From: Mesorhabditis belari
Taxonomy: Eukaryota > Nematoda > Chromadorea > Rhabditida > Rhabditidae
Reading direction: 5' to 3'
Assembly (NCBI GenBank): GCA_958450365.1
Contig: CAUEEP010000433.1
Span: 1 to 64,000 of the forward strand
DNA: 64,000 nt
Each line of letters starts with the position of its first letter. Within the stretch, counting starts at the first letter, position 1. Below are positions 35,301-44,572 of the stretch, piece after piece. The position numbers and the translations under genes were made by a program. Below the pieces are notes generated by a model. That model was given only the letters and a program-made list of their open reading frames with translations. It did no database searches and had not been told where the DNA came from.

Positions 35301-36711
35301 AAGATTAGCTTTTCGCGAAGAAACTTCAAAGGAGGTGGTGTGATGGTATGGGTAGCAATTGCTTCATCTGGCCGAATAAAACTGGCATTTGTCCTAAAGC
35401 GTATGAATTCAGCCCATTATCAATTTATCTTGCGGCGATCACTTCTTCTGTTTTGGCGTCGGAATCAAGGCCAAAATCACATTTTCGTCCAGGACAATGC
35501 TCCAATACATGCAAGCCAAAGCACTAAAAGATGGCTATAACGGAAGCAAGTTCGACTCCTCGACTGGCCTATCAATTCTCCCGACTTAAATGTGCAAGAA
35601 AGTGTATGGTACGTTACATTTACGCAGGAAACAAGACTTATAAAGACGTGCCTTCTCTGAAATCTGTAATAATTGATGCCTAGAGAAAAGTAGACCAAAA
35701 TCTGATCGATAAACTTGTGGCCAGCATGGACAATCGAATTTTTGAATTGATTCAAAACAATGAAAGTCCTATTGATTATTAAATGTTGTTGTTCTTTTTT
35801 AAAATCATTTTTTTGTTAATAAATAAAAATTTGTATGTAGTGTCCATATCATTATGTGGAAAGCGCCAAAGTTCATTTTTTACAAAATTCGATTTTTAAG
35901 CATTCATATTTCAAACTATGGTAGTATATCTAACGTGTTTCAATGGCAAATCTAATAAAGAAAATACTATAAAACAACTTTTTTCACTATCGTTTCTTAA
36001 GAGCATAAAATTGGTAAAAAAGTAAGTGTCCATATAATTTTGTGGAGCAGTGTATATTAGGCAATATATTTGTTCTAAATTTCTTGATTACAATTCTATT
36101 AGTTGTTGTAAACAAAGCATTTTTTGTTTCAACTAATCTACACTTTTGGGCCATTTCAAAGATTAACGAACATTTGATACACGCCCCGCCCCTTCTGCCA
36201 TTGGCTTTGAGCTCAAATATCTTGGTGTTGAGCTGTTCAATTTTAATATTCTTGGTATTATTGGATTCGCCAAGTTTTTCTCTGTTGATTGGTACGAAAA
36301 CTATTTAGATTGAACCAATACCAAGATATTTGAGCTCAAAGCTATATTGTCTCGCGCCTCGGGCCTCGCGTATAAAAGGTCCCACAATCCATTTCAAGCT
36401 TGATTGATTCAAGCAATCTGGCCTCCCCAAATGCAACTTTGAGTGTATTTTGAGTGTATTTCGTGGATTTTTTTGACATTAACTAGAGCAATGCACTTGA
36501 CGCATTTCAAAAACGACAATTTTGCAGTTAGTTTTTGTCCGTTCAACGCTCAGTTCGTTCTTACCTGATAGACAACAAGATGTGAGCGATATTCTCTCAT
36601 TTCCGGCGGCGATTTGACAAGAATACAGTAAAGTGCAAGTAAATTAAAGGGTGCAAATATAACTGCTAGAATATTTTCATATATATTATAAAGAAAAGGC
36701 TCTTCATCCAT
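32379..36711 (-). CDS. Serpentine chemoreceptor, SRH class (gene A)
   Basis: A 7TM G-protein-coupled receptor, probably in chemosensory neurons. Eight phase-consistent exons: 36711-36565, 34439-34314, 34162-34065, 34021-33889, 33559-33413, 33360-33250, 32709-32625 and 32584-32379, giving 350 aa, the usual SRH length. Typical features are PPEMREYRSHLVVYQ after TM1, SGRIHGIWDS, an extracellular IVPIYPPYLNFS segment before TM5, ASEKTKRMQRKYFQSLCIQ in the third inner loop and SSHGTVSSISLLTLTHPYR at TM7. The exon structure is nearly identical to gene C at 52-57 kb, so the two are paralogues. Intron 1 is 2.1 kb and contains a complete Tc-like element, a palindromic MITE and spacer. No disabling change seen. 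Confidence 0.9.
32780..33230. repeat. CCAGGCC-type low-complexity repeat
   Basis: A dense mixture of GGCCAG, AAGCC and TCTGGC words inside srh-A intron 6. Similar patches are at 2440-2660, 15800-15970, 33600-33850, 43790-44040, 53530-53700 and 62060-62170. No fixed period is visible; it looks like decayed satellite or a helitron-like repeat. Confidence 0.5.
34461..36052 (+). mobile_element. Tc1/Tc3-type transposon with ~215-bp inverted repeats
   Basis: Begins CACTGCTCCACAAAATCATA and ends with the inverse, between TA dinucleotides. The inverted repeats run about 215 bp each and include a TTAAGAAACGATAGTGAAAA block. The element lies in srh-A intron 1, and its left end is only about 20 bp from the exon 2 acceptor. 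The encoded transposase is nearly complete (next entry). Confidence 0.92.
34758..35782 (+). pseudogene. Tc-like transposase, nearly intact
   Basis: The first exon, 34758-35174, is open from MPGGPPLSER through a helix-turn-helix region. A 45-nt intron follows, then VVWSDEKKFNCDG (first Asp). An in-frame TGA comes after RNRSY where Trp is usual. MVWVAIASSG and VQDNAPIHAS (second Asp) follow, then a stop/frameshift after TKRW, WPINSPDLNVQESVW (DD34E Glu block) and a C-terminal ...NNESPIDY stop. Two lesions mean no full protein. Confidence 0.85.
36170..36382. mobile_element. Palindromic MITE, copy 1 of 3
   Basis: CCATTGGCTTTGAGCTCAAA near the left pairs with TTTGAGCTCAAAGCTA near the right, and ATTCTTGGTAT-type words fill the middle. 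Related copies at 46933-47152 and 59277-59507 share CATTTGATAC, GCCATTGGC and TTTGAGCTC words. Confidence 0.75.
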
Positions 36712-38919
36712 TACTCAATATGCGAAAGTTCGTCAATTTTTCATATTGTGCATTTTTAAAGAGCAATTTGTTTTTAAAGAGCAATTTATTTTCTTCAAAA
36801 TTGGCACTTCTGCACATTGGAATTAGCTGAAGAAAAAGAAATTTTTGTAATTTGCACTGTTTAGCTTGAAAGTACGACTTTTTGCAGATTTTCAAAAAAC
36901 CTTTTTAAACAACCATGTTATCTAAGCAATTATCGAGAGTTGCAAAACAAATTTATTCAAGGTATGCCCCATTATTAAGTGCCAGCAGTTTAAACTGCTG
37001 CTGGTTGAGGTCTCACGTAAATTTATAATCCTTGTTGTCGTGTCAATCGATAATCATATTGGCTTTGTAAACAGGAATCTTTTTGGCTAACGCCGCTGGA
37101 CAGTTGGGGCTGAACGTAGTCAGCGATCCATTTATTTCATTTATCCAAGTTATTTTAAACCAATTCCTATAGTTAGCTTATCCCAAATATGGGAATCTCC
37201 AGGGAGGACCACGCTGAGGTCTAGGAACACTCTCCCCCCATGACCCAGATTAAAGATCTGTGACTGGGGCTCATGGGTTAATTTTTCCATAGTTTATTCG
37301 AGGACTTTATTGTAGACAATGTGGCGCATAATGTTATTTGGACAGACGGGCGTCTCTTCCCTTTTATAGATAGTAGAAAACTAACGAAATTGACTTTCCA
37401 ACAGTTAAAATCCATTTTGAAAAGAAAAGCAAAACTAATTTTCTCGGAGGGGACCGAACCCACGACCCATTGTTGCTCGTCAAAAAAAAAAGTCATCCGG
37501 CATTCTCGTTGCAATCTCACCTCTGCAAATTTTGAGGCTCCTTACGATATTTGGCTTTTGGAATTGAAAGTAAGCAAAGAAATAATCAAAATGGTAAAAG
37601 AAAATCTAGCCCACTCCAATAAATTTTAAAAACAAGGTGTGAATCAATTCGTTTTTGTTCGTTTTTTCTTGATAGATTAAAGCAACCAATCTATTTTAAC
37701 GGACCGGATAGAGTCAAGATCTTTAAATGGTAAAATTCTTCAAAAAAATTACAAGCTTGTATACTGTTGAAGGTCTTCTTATTCAGAATCTTCAGCAATT
37801 CAAATCAAACCAACTTGGAATTTCAATAGGCTCTTGTTGTTTTTTGAGATAATCGGGCAAACAACTAATATTTGGCTGAAGCGTTAAACTACCAAGGTTT
37901 GCTCTCTAGCTTTTCAAATATGTAGAAACAAAAGCTTTATTCAATTTTTACAAAGCTTCAATATTTACCCCAAATTTTCTTGGATCTTTTCGGTTTTTTG
38001 AGTGATTTTGGCTCTTCATCGCATCGATTCGTATATGATCAACAACAAACTGCTCTCGCAACAATACTCAACCCGTCACAACCATTCTTTTTCGCGATTG
38101 GAAGCTGGAACATAGTTTAAAAGTTCTGGATTTTGAAATGGCTTTGAAATGGTTTTAAAATTAATTTAAAATTAAAAGTAAATTATAACTCAAATTTAGG
38201 TTGTGCAATGTAAACCTCGCAAAAACCCAGCTAAAACATTTCTTTTTGGCGAATCATTTAGATTCCCTATTTGTGGAATATAAAATAATAATATTTTGGC
38301 ACATTGCCAAATCGCAAAGCAAAATTCGCGATCATCGAAGTTGATTGGCGACTCGTGCAACTAAAAACAAACACTTTAGCCAATAGGGTTGCTAAACTTA
38401 ATCTGGCAATAAAAAAGTCCACACCTACACGGTTCCTGACACAAAATGCAGTCGAGCGACTCAAATAATTGCATTTTTGAAAAAATGATGGGAAGGTGAA
38501 ACAAAAGGCAAACACTGAACCGCATAAAGCACCTAGACAAAACAATAAAGCTGAATCAGTCAAGTTAGGGACACAAGGCAAGCACGATATAGCTATTCCA
38601 GATTCCACCAGGCTAGCTGAATATCTCAGGACAAAGAAGTCAAGCTTTAAGCGAGAATACTAATACATCAGCATCAAGCCTATCAGTATTGCCCAAAGTC
38701 AACCAGAGTTAAAAGTAAAGATCAAAGTGCCTTGGGCAAGACAACCGCAAACTTTTGTTCAAACGCAAACGAATAACAGCAGTGTTCAGATTTATTGGAT
38801 AAAATAATACGCAGGTACAAAATACGAATACAGCAAAATGCGTGCCATAAATACTCTAATAGAACCCCATCCTATAGGAGTGTCGCGAAGTCTACTTTAC
38901 TCTTAAACAAACGTTCATA
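36712..38919. other. Intergenic, with structured and tRNA-like patches
   Basis: No protein gene supported. Holds a perfect palindrome (36984-37001, CAGCAGTTTAAACTGCTG), a set of hairpins at 37170-37290 (listed separately), and a minus-strand tRNA-like B-box (GGGTTCGGTCCC near 37450). A weak minus-strand fragment near 38560 (GALCGSVFAFCFTFPSFF) may be decayed srh sequence. Confidence 0.45.
37170..37290 (+). ncRNA. Candidate structured RNA, class unknown
   Basis: Three consecutive hairpins can be drawn: TCCCAAATATGGGA; GGACC-ACGCTGA-GGTCT within a GGGAG...CTCCC pair; and CCCATGACCCAG paired with CTGGGGCTCATGGG. They are followed by GGTTAATTTTTCC, which resembles an Sm-binding site. This GC-rich island stands out in AT-rich DNA. 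I could not match it to U1, U2, U4, U5, SL or 5S RNA from memory, so the call rests on structure only. Confidence 0.3.
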
Positions 38920-40284
38920 CAGTCATGTGCAAAAGTTTTCACATTCAATTTTCTAAAAAGTTTCATCAATTTTCTCTGATAAAGTTCATGGCTATCTTTA
39001 AGCTATTAATAGTTTTAGTTACACAAATATATCTACAATTTATTTCCACAAACGTTATCGCTATACAACACTTATTCATCGAGAAAAAAACATAATTGCC
39101 AAAACACCCCTGAAAATCGTGATGCAAGTCTTTTAACACTTGCAAAAATTCTCATTATTTTCGTTCGCTTCTTGTTTACTGGTACTAATTTATTTTTTTT
39201 TAGATGCCAAGAGCGTATCTGTCAACTCCGGATAAAGAAATGATCGTCAAGGCAAGGAAACAAGGGATGTCACGACAAGACGTTGCTCGCCTCTTAGGAT
39301 GTACACCCACAACAGTTTCTCTTGTTATGGCAAAAATGAATGCGTCTGAAAATGTGCACAGATGTAGGAAAAAGGGACGGCCGAGGATTACAACAAAGAA
39401 TGAAGACCGATTCCTTACGGGAGTTTTCAAGAAGGATCCGAATTTGACGTTGAACGATGGAGCCATTCTTTTCAAGCAAACTTCAAACAAGAATATTTCC
39501 CGCTGGACCTTGCATCGATGCTTCCTTCAAGCAGCATTGCATACTAGAAGACCTGCTCGCAAGCCTATGTTGACAGCCAAACACAGGAGGCAACGCCTTC
39601 AATTTGCTCGAACCTATTCAAATTGGACAATCAATGATTGGGCCCGAGTGATTTTTGTTGATGAACCAAAAGTTGATATTTTTCCTTCAAATCGAAATCA
39701 CCTGATCCGACGTCCAGTCGGAAAGCGATATCAACTCAAGTACTTGCAACCCACGGTGAAAACAGGCGGAGGATCAATTATGTTTTTCGGTGAGGATAAT
39801 TTTCTTTTTAAGTAGCCCAACGTGATTTCTTTAGGTGAGGATTTAAATGTTATCGAGAGTCTATGGGCCTATTTGAAATCGAAATTGCGAGGAAAACTAT
39901 TCAACTCTAAAGTCGAGCTATGGTTTTACCTCGAAAAATTTGGAGGACGATTGGACCTGGAATTCTTGATGAATTAATTGCATCGATGCCTACTCGTATT
40001 AAAGAAGTACTTTTGGCAAAAGGAGGAGCAACTAAATATTGATTATAGCTTAATTTCGTCTTGTGAAAGACTTTTGCACCACGATTTTCAGGGCTGTTTT
40101 GACAATTATATTTTTTTTCTCGATGAATAAGTGTTGTATAGCGATAACGTTTGTGTAAATAAATTGCACATACATTTATGTAACTAAAACTATTAATAGC
40201 CTAAAGATAGCCATGAACTTTATCAAAGAAAATTGATGAAACTTTTTGGAAAATTGAATGTGGAAAGACTTTTGCACATGACTG
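38920..40284 (+). mobile_element. Tc1-like transposon with ~200-bp inverted repeats, internally deleted
   Basis: Begins CAGTCATGTGCAAAAG and ends CTTTTGCACATGACTG between TA dinucleotides. The arms are about 200 bp and similar throughout (GCTATCTTTAAGCTATTAAT versus its complement). The transposase lacks its middle. Confidence 0.92.
39204..40042 (+). pseudogene. Tc1-like transposase, internal deletion
   Basis: Open from MPRAYLSTPDKEMIVKARKQ through the two helix-turn-helix units, a KKGRPRITTKNEDR linker and VIFVDEPKVDIFP (first Asp block) to SIMFFGEDN. The protein then stops near 39815. It resumes after a gap with GEDLNVIESLWAYLKSKLRG, the final Glu block. The DNAxxH segment between them is missing, so the enzyme is inactive. 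Confidence 0.88.
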
Positions 40285-40429
40285 TATCTCAGTACCAGTA
40301 AGTCAGTTTCTGCGCGCTTTGGTATCAAACTAAATTAGAGGACGGATGATTTCTTTGGGATATAACACATATGTTTAGCATTAACCAGTGCTTAGGAAAA
40401 ATGACTGAAAATCGGCAAAATAGGATTTT

Positions 40430-41817
40430 TTAGGCGACTATAGGGTGGGGTTCTATTGCAGCATTTACGGTAAGTGAAAAACTTTCAAAATAGATCCGAC
40501 AGTCCAAATATTTCCATTCTATTGTGTGTCGGGCTTGTCGAGCGCTCGGATCAATTCCTATAGGAAAAAGAAGTTCCCTTGAAAAACCCTCATTCACCTT
40601 GACTTTTGTATCCATTTTGCGCAATTCTGGCAAATATTTCTCAGCCGTCGCTTCAAAATCCGTCTTCAACTTCCTATAAACTAATTTAGATGACAAAACG
40701 ACTCCAACTTTACGTGAACGTCAACTGTTTTTCCTGTAAAACGGCTGTAGATGAAGCATCCTTGAGGGTTTCTTCATTTAAAGTCAACTTCTGAAGTGAA
40801 AAGCATTAAACCTCTATCAGAAATCTACCTTTATCAAAGCACTGATGTCCTCCAGAAGCTCCTTGTGCAACACCGGGAATACATCCGCATACGTTTTGAT
40901 GACTTTTCCAAATTCCCTCGACATCTCGCCAGCCTAAAAAGCTTGTTTTTCTCAAAACCCGTTTTCTTTTTGTCCTGAAATCGTGGCCAGATGCGAGAGT
41001 TGATCGTGTCCAATGAAACACGATCAATGGACCACGATTTTAGGATAGGACCAACTCGGCCGCTTACCGTCATCTCCAATAAAGGAATTGCGTTGTGTGA
41101 ATGATGTTTTTTATAAGCGCAAAATCCGCAAGACTAAACTGAATAGATTCGTCTAGAGTTAAAATTCTTACTTTGGAGCTGCATTTGGAACAATAAAGCA
41201 TCTGATCGACATCGTTCTAGATAAAAAACTTTGGTACTTTTGTTGTTTGTCCTCTAACCACAGACAATTTTTACAACACGCTCTGCCAGGAGCTCAAATG
41301 AAAATGGCAGAAAAAAATAAATGCCCTTTGTGTTTGAAATGCAATGCCTTAGCCTTTATATACAAAGAAAAAGCTAATGGTTTATAGGGGTTGACAAGCA
41401 GGAAAAGTACAAAAGTTGGTAAACATTTTAGTATTAATCATACCTCTTTCTGGCAGTCATCACAACTACGACCCTTTACGCCTTCTTGCAATTGTTCTGT
41501 CATTTTGGGCAGTTCATTCAGAAAATCTAAAAACGAAGGTCTGCGTAAAGAAAAAAGAACACGAGTTTACCGTTAAATCGATTTTCCTCTGGGTTCGAGA
41601 TTTCATAACAACGGCGGTTACAAGCAGGACAATCGATTGTCTCACCTATTTCTGACCTATACAGAAAGCATTCTGTACAAATCATGTGACCGCACAAGAA
41701 AACAGATGATTTCTTTCCTTCAATCTCATTAGAATCTAAAATGAATAAGTTGAACAATTTTAACAAACATGTCAAACATTCATCGTGGCAGATTGAGCAT
41801 TCAGGAATTTTGAAGGG
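40430..41817 (-). CDS. RING finger + B-box protein (TRIM-like), 5' end not found
   Basis: Probably an E3 ubiquitin-ligase-type protein. Exons with matching phases: 41817-41778, 41735-41571, 41526-41444, 41216-41172, 41133-41068, 40933-40829, 40790-40714 and 40673-40430, at least 274 aa. The RING is IPECSICHDEY...FLCGHMICTECF...IDCPACNRR, with all eight zinc ligands present. Then comes a B-box-like set, CDDCQKE, YCSKCSSK, SCGFCAYKKHHSH, followed by a helical region (VFPVLHKELLEDISALI) and a C-terminal domain ending PHPIVA. The first listed exon begins at a splice acceptor, so a start codon lies further upstream. The sequence there is a hairpin (41903-41967). The last exon uses TTTATAG as acceptor to keep phase. 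Confidence 0.78.
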
Positions 41818-41902
41818 CTGAAAATAAATTTATCGGTACGATAAAAACAAAGCAACCTTTGAGAGCACATACCCACTTTCGTTCGGAGCAAGTGTCAAGG
41901 CA

Positions 41903-41967
41903 TCTTCTTGAGATAAAACATCTAAATTATTCAAGCTGAATAATTTAGATGTTTTATTTCAAGAAGG
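41903..41967. repeat. Near-perfect 30-bp hairpin
   Basis: CTTCTTGAGATAAAACATCT and AAATTATTCA are followed almost immediately by TGAATAATTT and AGATGTTTTATTTCAAGAAG. One mismatch or so over about 30 bp per arm, with a loop of 2-4 nt. It sits where the first exon or promoter of the RING gene would be expected. Confidence 0.85.
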
Positions 41968-42039
41968 TAGTTAACATTTTCAAGATTAAAATATCGAATA
42001 TATCCAACCAATGAGAGAATATGCAAAGTTGGAATAGTT

Positions 42040-42223
42040 GAAGCAGGACGCCTGCAGACTGCATTGATGCCTTGCCGTGATGCGCTGTGCCACCTTCTTT
42101 GTCGTAACACGCCTGACAAATTATCAATCCACAGCCGAGTCTCCACGGTGATCGAGGCTGGTTGGCGATTCGGGCAACTAAATAAAAAAGCAAATTTGAC
42201 AACTTATTTGTCCGATTCATCAC
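42040..42223 (-). pseudogene. Possible RING-finger relic
   Basis: The minus strand reads PRSPWRLGCGLIICQACYDK, reminiscent of the CGHxxCxxC half of nematode RING fingers. There is no His where expected and no other zinc ligands. It could be a decayed duplicate of the neighbouring RING gene, or chance. Confidence 0.25.
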
Positions 42224-42599
42224 GAGAATTTTGTTCTAAAGTTTTTAAAAGTAAGCGATATTTTAGCAGACACGAGTTCTATTCGTTTAGAAATAAAAAG
42301 GTGACAGAAGTCAGCAAGGGTTTAGCTGAGTCATGCAATCCCCTCGTATAGCCAAAGGCAAACTGGTACCATCCTCTCATACCCACAATCAAGAAACCAT
42401 TATTCTTGACCTGAGTCACTTGAATTCTCCAATTTGTGGATAGAATAGGATAGTACCGGTGAACTTTACACTTGATTGCTAATTGTAAGCATAATCCCCA
42501 ACAAAACCTTCTCACTTACATGGATCGCTGCACAAAGCGCAGTTGAGCGACTTGAATATATGCATTCCTGAAAACATTCAAAATAAAAGAATGGAAGGA

Positions 42600-42890
42600 G
42601 TCGAAAAGAAAACGAAATAAAACCGTATTAGAATTTTAAACAACAAACTATGGCCAAACAATATAAAAAGAAGGGAACGGACGAGGGAGAGAGTACTTTA
42701 AAAACGTGCTACAAAAACCTAATAGATCTTACGGAGGGAGAAGGAAACTTAGCGGGACACGACAAAAAGATGAACCAAGTTCAAGTTGAAGGAACAAGTT
42801 GAAAGATATCACAGAATGAAGGAAAATGAAAACAATGGCAAAACGGGAATTTTTGTGCGGGGTACGGTAGCGCATCTACACTTTAGAAAG
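42600..42890. repeat. Dispersed repeat, copy 3 of 3
   Basis: Shares CGTATTAGAATTTTAAACAA, CCAAACAATATAAAAAG and GAGTACTTTAAAAACG with copy 2, and GTGCGGGGTACGGTAGCGCA with copy 1. It is the longest copy and links the two others into one family. Confidence 0.7.
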
Positions 42891-43014
42891 CGCGCCGCTT
42901 TCGCGCCAGACCCTTAAAACCGCACGTCAATAGGAATCTAACTAACTAATTTCACAAAGTCTAATATAAAAACAGAGCAAACTGTTTTCAGATACCTTCT
43001 TTTTTTTATGTTAC

Positions 43015-43147
43015 CTGATAAAGAACAATATGTGGACGATATTCTCGCATTTCTGGACGTGTTTTCCGCAGAATGCAATAGAAAATAAAAATATTGAGAG
43101 GAGTCGAAATGATTGTTATTCCAAACTCGTACCATAAATAAATCGAT
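43015..43147 (-). pseudogene. srh relic, first exon only
   Basis: The minus strand encodes SIYLWYEFGITIISTPLNIF and KTRPEMREYRPHIVLYQ before a GTAAC donor. This is almost the same as exon 1 of the srh gene at 57010-57156. The start codon is gone, replaced by mariner end sequence, and no exons 2-8 follow. A duplicated, mariner-interrupted fragment. Confidence 0.85.
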
Positions 43148-43159
43148 GTTTGGAATAAA

Positions 43160-43300
43160 TTGTTGTTATTGTTCCTTGTTGGAATAAATTGTTACCTAAA
43201 GAAATTTTGATGAAATTTAACTTTTGTAAATACCGAAATTTCTTTTGCATCAACCTAGTATTTATTAGGTTGGTGCATAAGTCTTTACAATCTTTTTCAA
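43160..43300. mobile_element. Back-to-back mariner ends
   Basis: From about 43180 to 43257 the sequence matches the right end of the mariner at 4433-5687 (AATAAATTGTTACCTAAAGA ... GCATCAACCTAGTA). Seven bases on, a left end starts (TTAGGTTGGTGCATAAGTCT). Only the termini remain, so these are two solo ends or a deleted tandem pair. Confidence 0.75.
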
Positions 43301-43543
43301 ACGTTTGATCAGACGAGCAGTTTGTTAGATAAGATGCAATGCAATTAAAGAAGATTTCAATTGATTTTGATTTACTTTTTGTGTGTACGTATAACATAAA
43401 GAATTCTTACTATCTATTTCATGATAAAACGTAGTTGAACTAAAAATAATGTTGTTGAGATAGATTTGAGTGTGTCATTCACCATGTATATTCATGTCAA
43501 TGTCCAAAATTTATTGATTCTCTTTTGCTGTTTACTGTTGCTG

Positions 43544-44572
43544 TTAACAAGACACACACTCGGGGAAGCATCCACCCCATCCGCATCGCAAAAAGCAACA
43601 AGCGCCGGGTCCACATTGGATATCGCATCCCTGTAATCAATTGGAATTTGACTTCGGAGGAAGATCTCAACTTGGCTACTGTATTGCATGGTATTTCGGT
43701 GAGAACTAGCCGTCATTGTGTACCAAATTGAAGGCTGTTGCAAGGCAATCTTTCAGTTCAGACCAGTCTTCTAATCTTGCCTGTAGAGTTGGCAAAAGAG
43801 TTCAATTTCCAGGCCAACTCAAGCCAAAGCCAAGGTTTTTCGGGAAAGGCCCACAATTTTCAAAGCAAAATGCTTCCGGCTCATTGAAAGCCGTTGGCTT
43901 TGGTTTGGCTTGGATAATCTTAGCTTTTGCTTTTTTCTGAACTGAATTTAGCTTTTGGTTGTTTTCGGGACCCTGCTTGCTTGCCCAGCATCTTGCTTCG
44001 AGCCGGCTCTGACCGGGCTTACAATTTAAAGGGCCTAGTAAAAAAAAATTGAAAGAACATTCCATTACCTTATTCTTCCTAATAGTATTGTATCCCGCCA
44101 AGTTGGTGTCTATTTTACGGTTTCCAAGTTTTCGCAGAGGCTCAAAACTCTAACCCCCATCGGATGAGATCGGACAAGATCTCATCATCAGCTACATTTT
44201 TTGATTCCATATCGATAAGTTCTGATAAGCGGTTTTCGAGATTTCGAGCAATTTAGGTGACGCTCAGGGTGCCATACTATTAGAAAGAATACGGTATTTA
44301 AAAACTGTACCTCCAAGTTAGACGGCTGATGGACTGCCGGGTTGTTGGGGATCTGTTCAACCATTTGAGGCATCGGCTTGACAATGGACTAAAAAGTTCA
44401 AAAGTACAATACGGAGATACGGTAATATTTTGAACTTAGGATTGCTTGATAGTAATTTTTTTAAAAACAAACTAAAACAAACTTCTTGATTTCCTTGGTT
44501 TTTCCCAATGGGATTTGCTTGAGCCATAAGGAGAAGAGAAGCTGAAAGGACGAAAGCCGAGAATTTGATCAT
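43544..44572 (-). CDS. Small secreted peptide precursor with a Cys-rich C-terminus
   Basis: Family unknown. The three phase-0 exons 44572-44483, 44388-44311 and 43630-43544 give 84 aa. Residues 1-19 are a clear signal peptide (MIKFSAFVLSASLLLMAQA). A spacer rich in Pro, Gln and Asn follows. The last exon encodes 28 residues with eight cysteines (CDIQCGPGACC, CGWGGC, CVSC). Exons 1-2 are solid. Joining exon 3 requires a 680-nt intron over repeat-rich DNA. If instead exon 2 uses the acceptor near 44275, the protein ends after YGTLSVT and the Cys-rich exon belongs to another, unseen gene. The pattern fits secreted disulfide-rich peptides; no activity is implied. Confidence 0.55.

Noticed and set aside
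37170..37290. U1 snRNA, U2 snRNA, SL RNA or 5S rRNA gene
   Set aside because: Compared by memory with the known conserved cores of each; none is present, so only a structured-RNA candidate is claimed.
42040..42223. Intact second RING-finger gene
   Set aside because: Only half of a zinc-binding pattern is visible and the key His is missing.
43802..44101. 99-residue minus-strand frame with Lys/Pro-rich sequence
   Set aside because: Lies in the CCAGGCC-type repeat patch and reads like translated repeat; no splice sites tie it to the neighbouring peptide gene.
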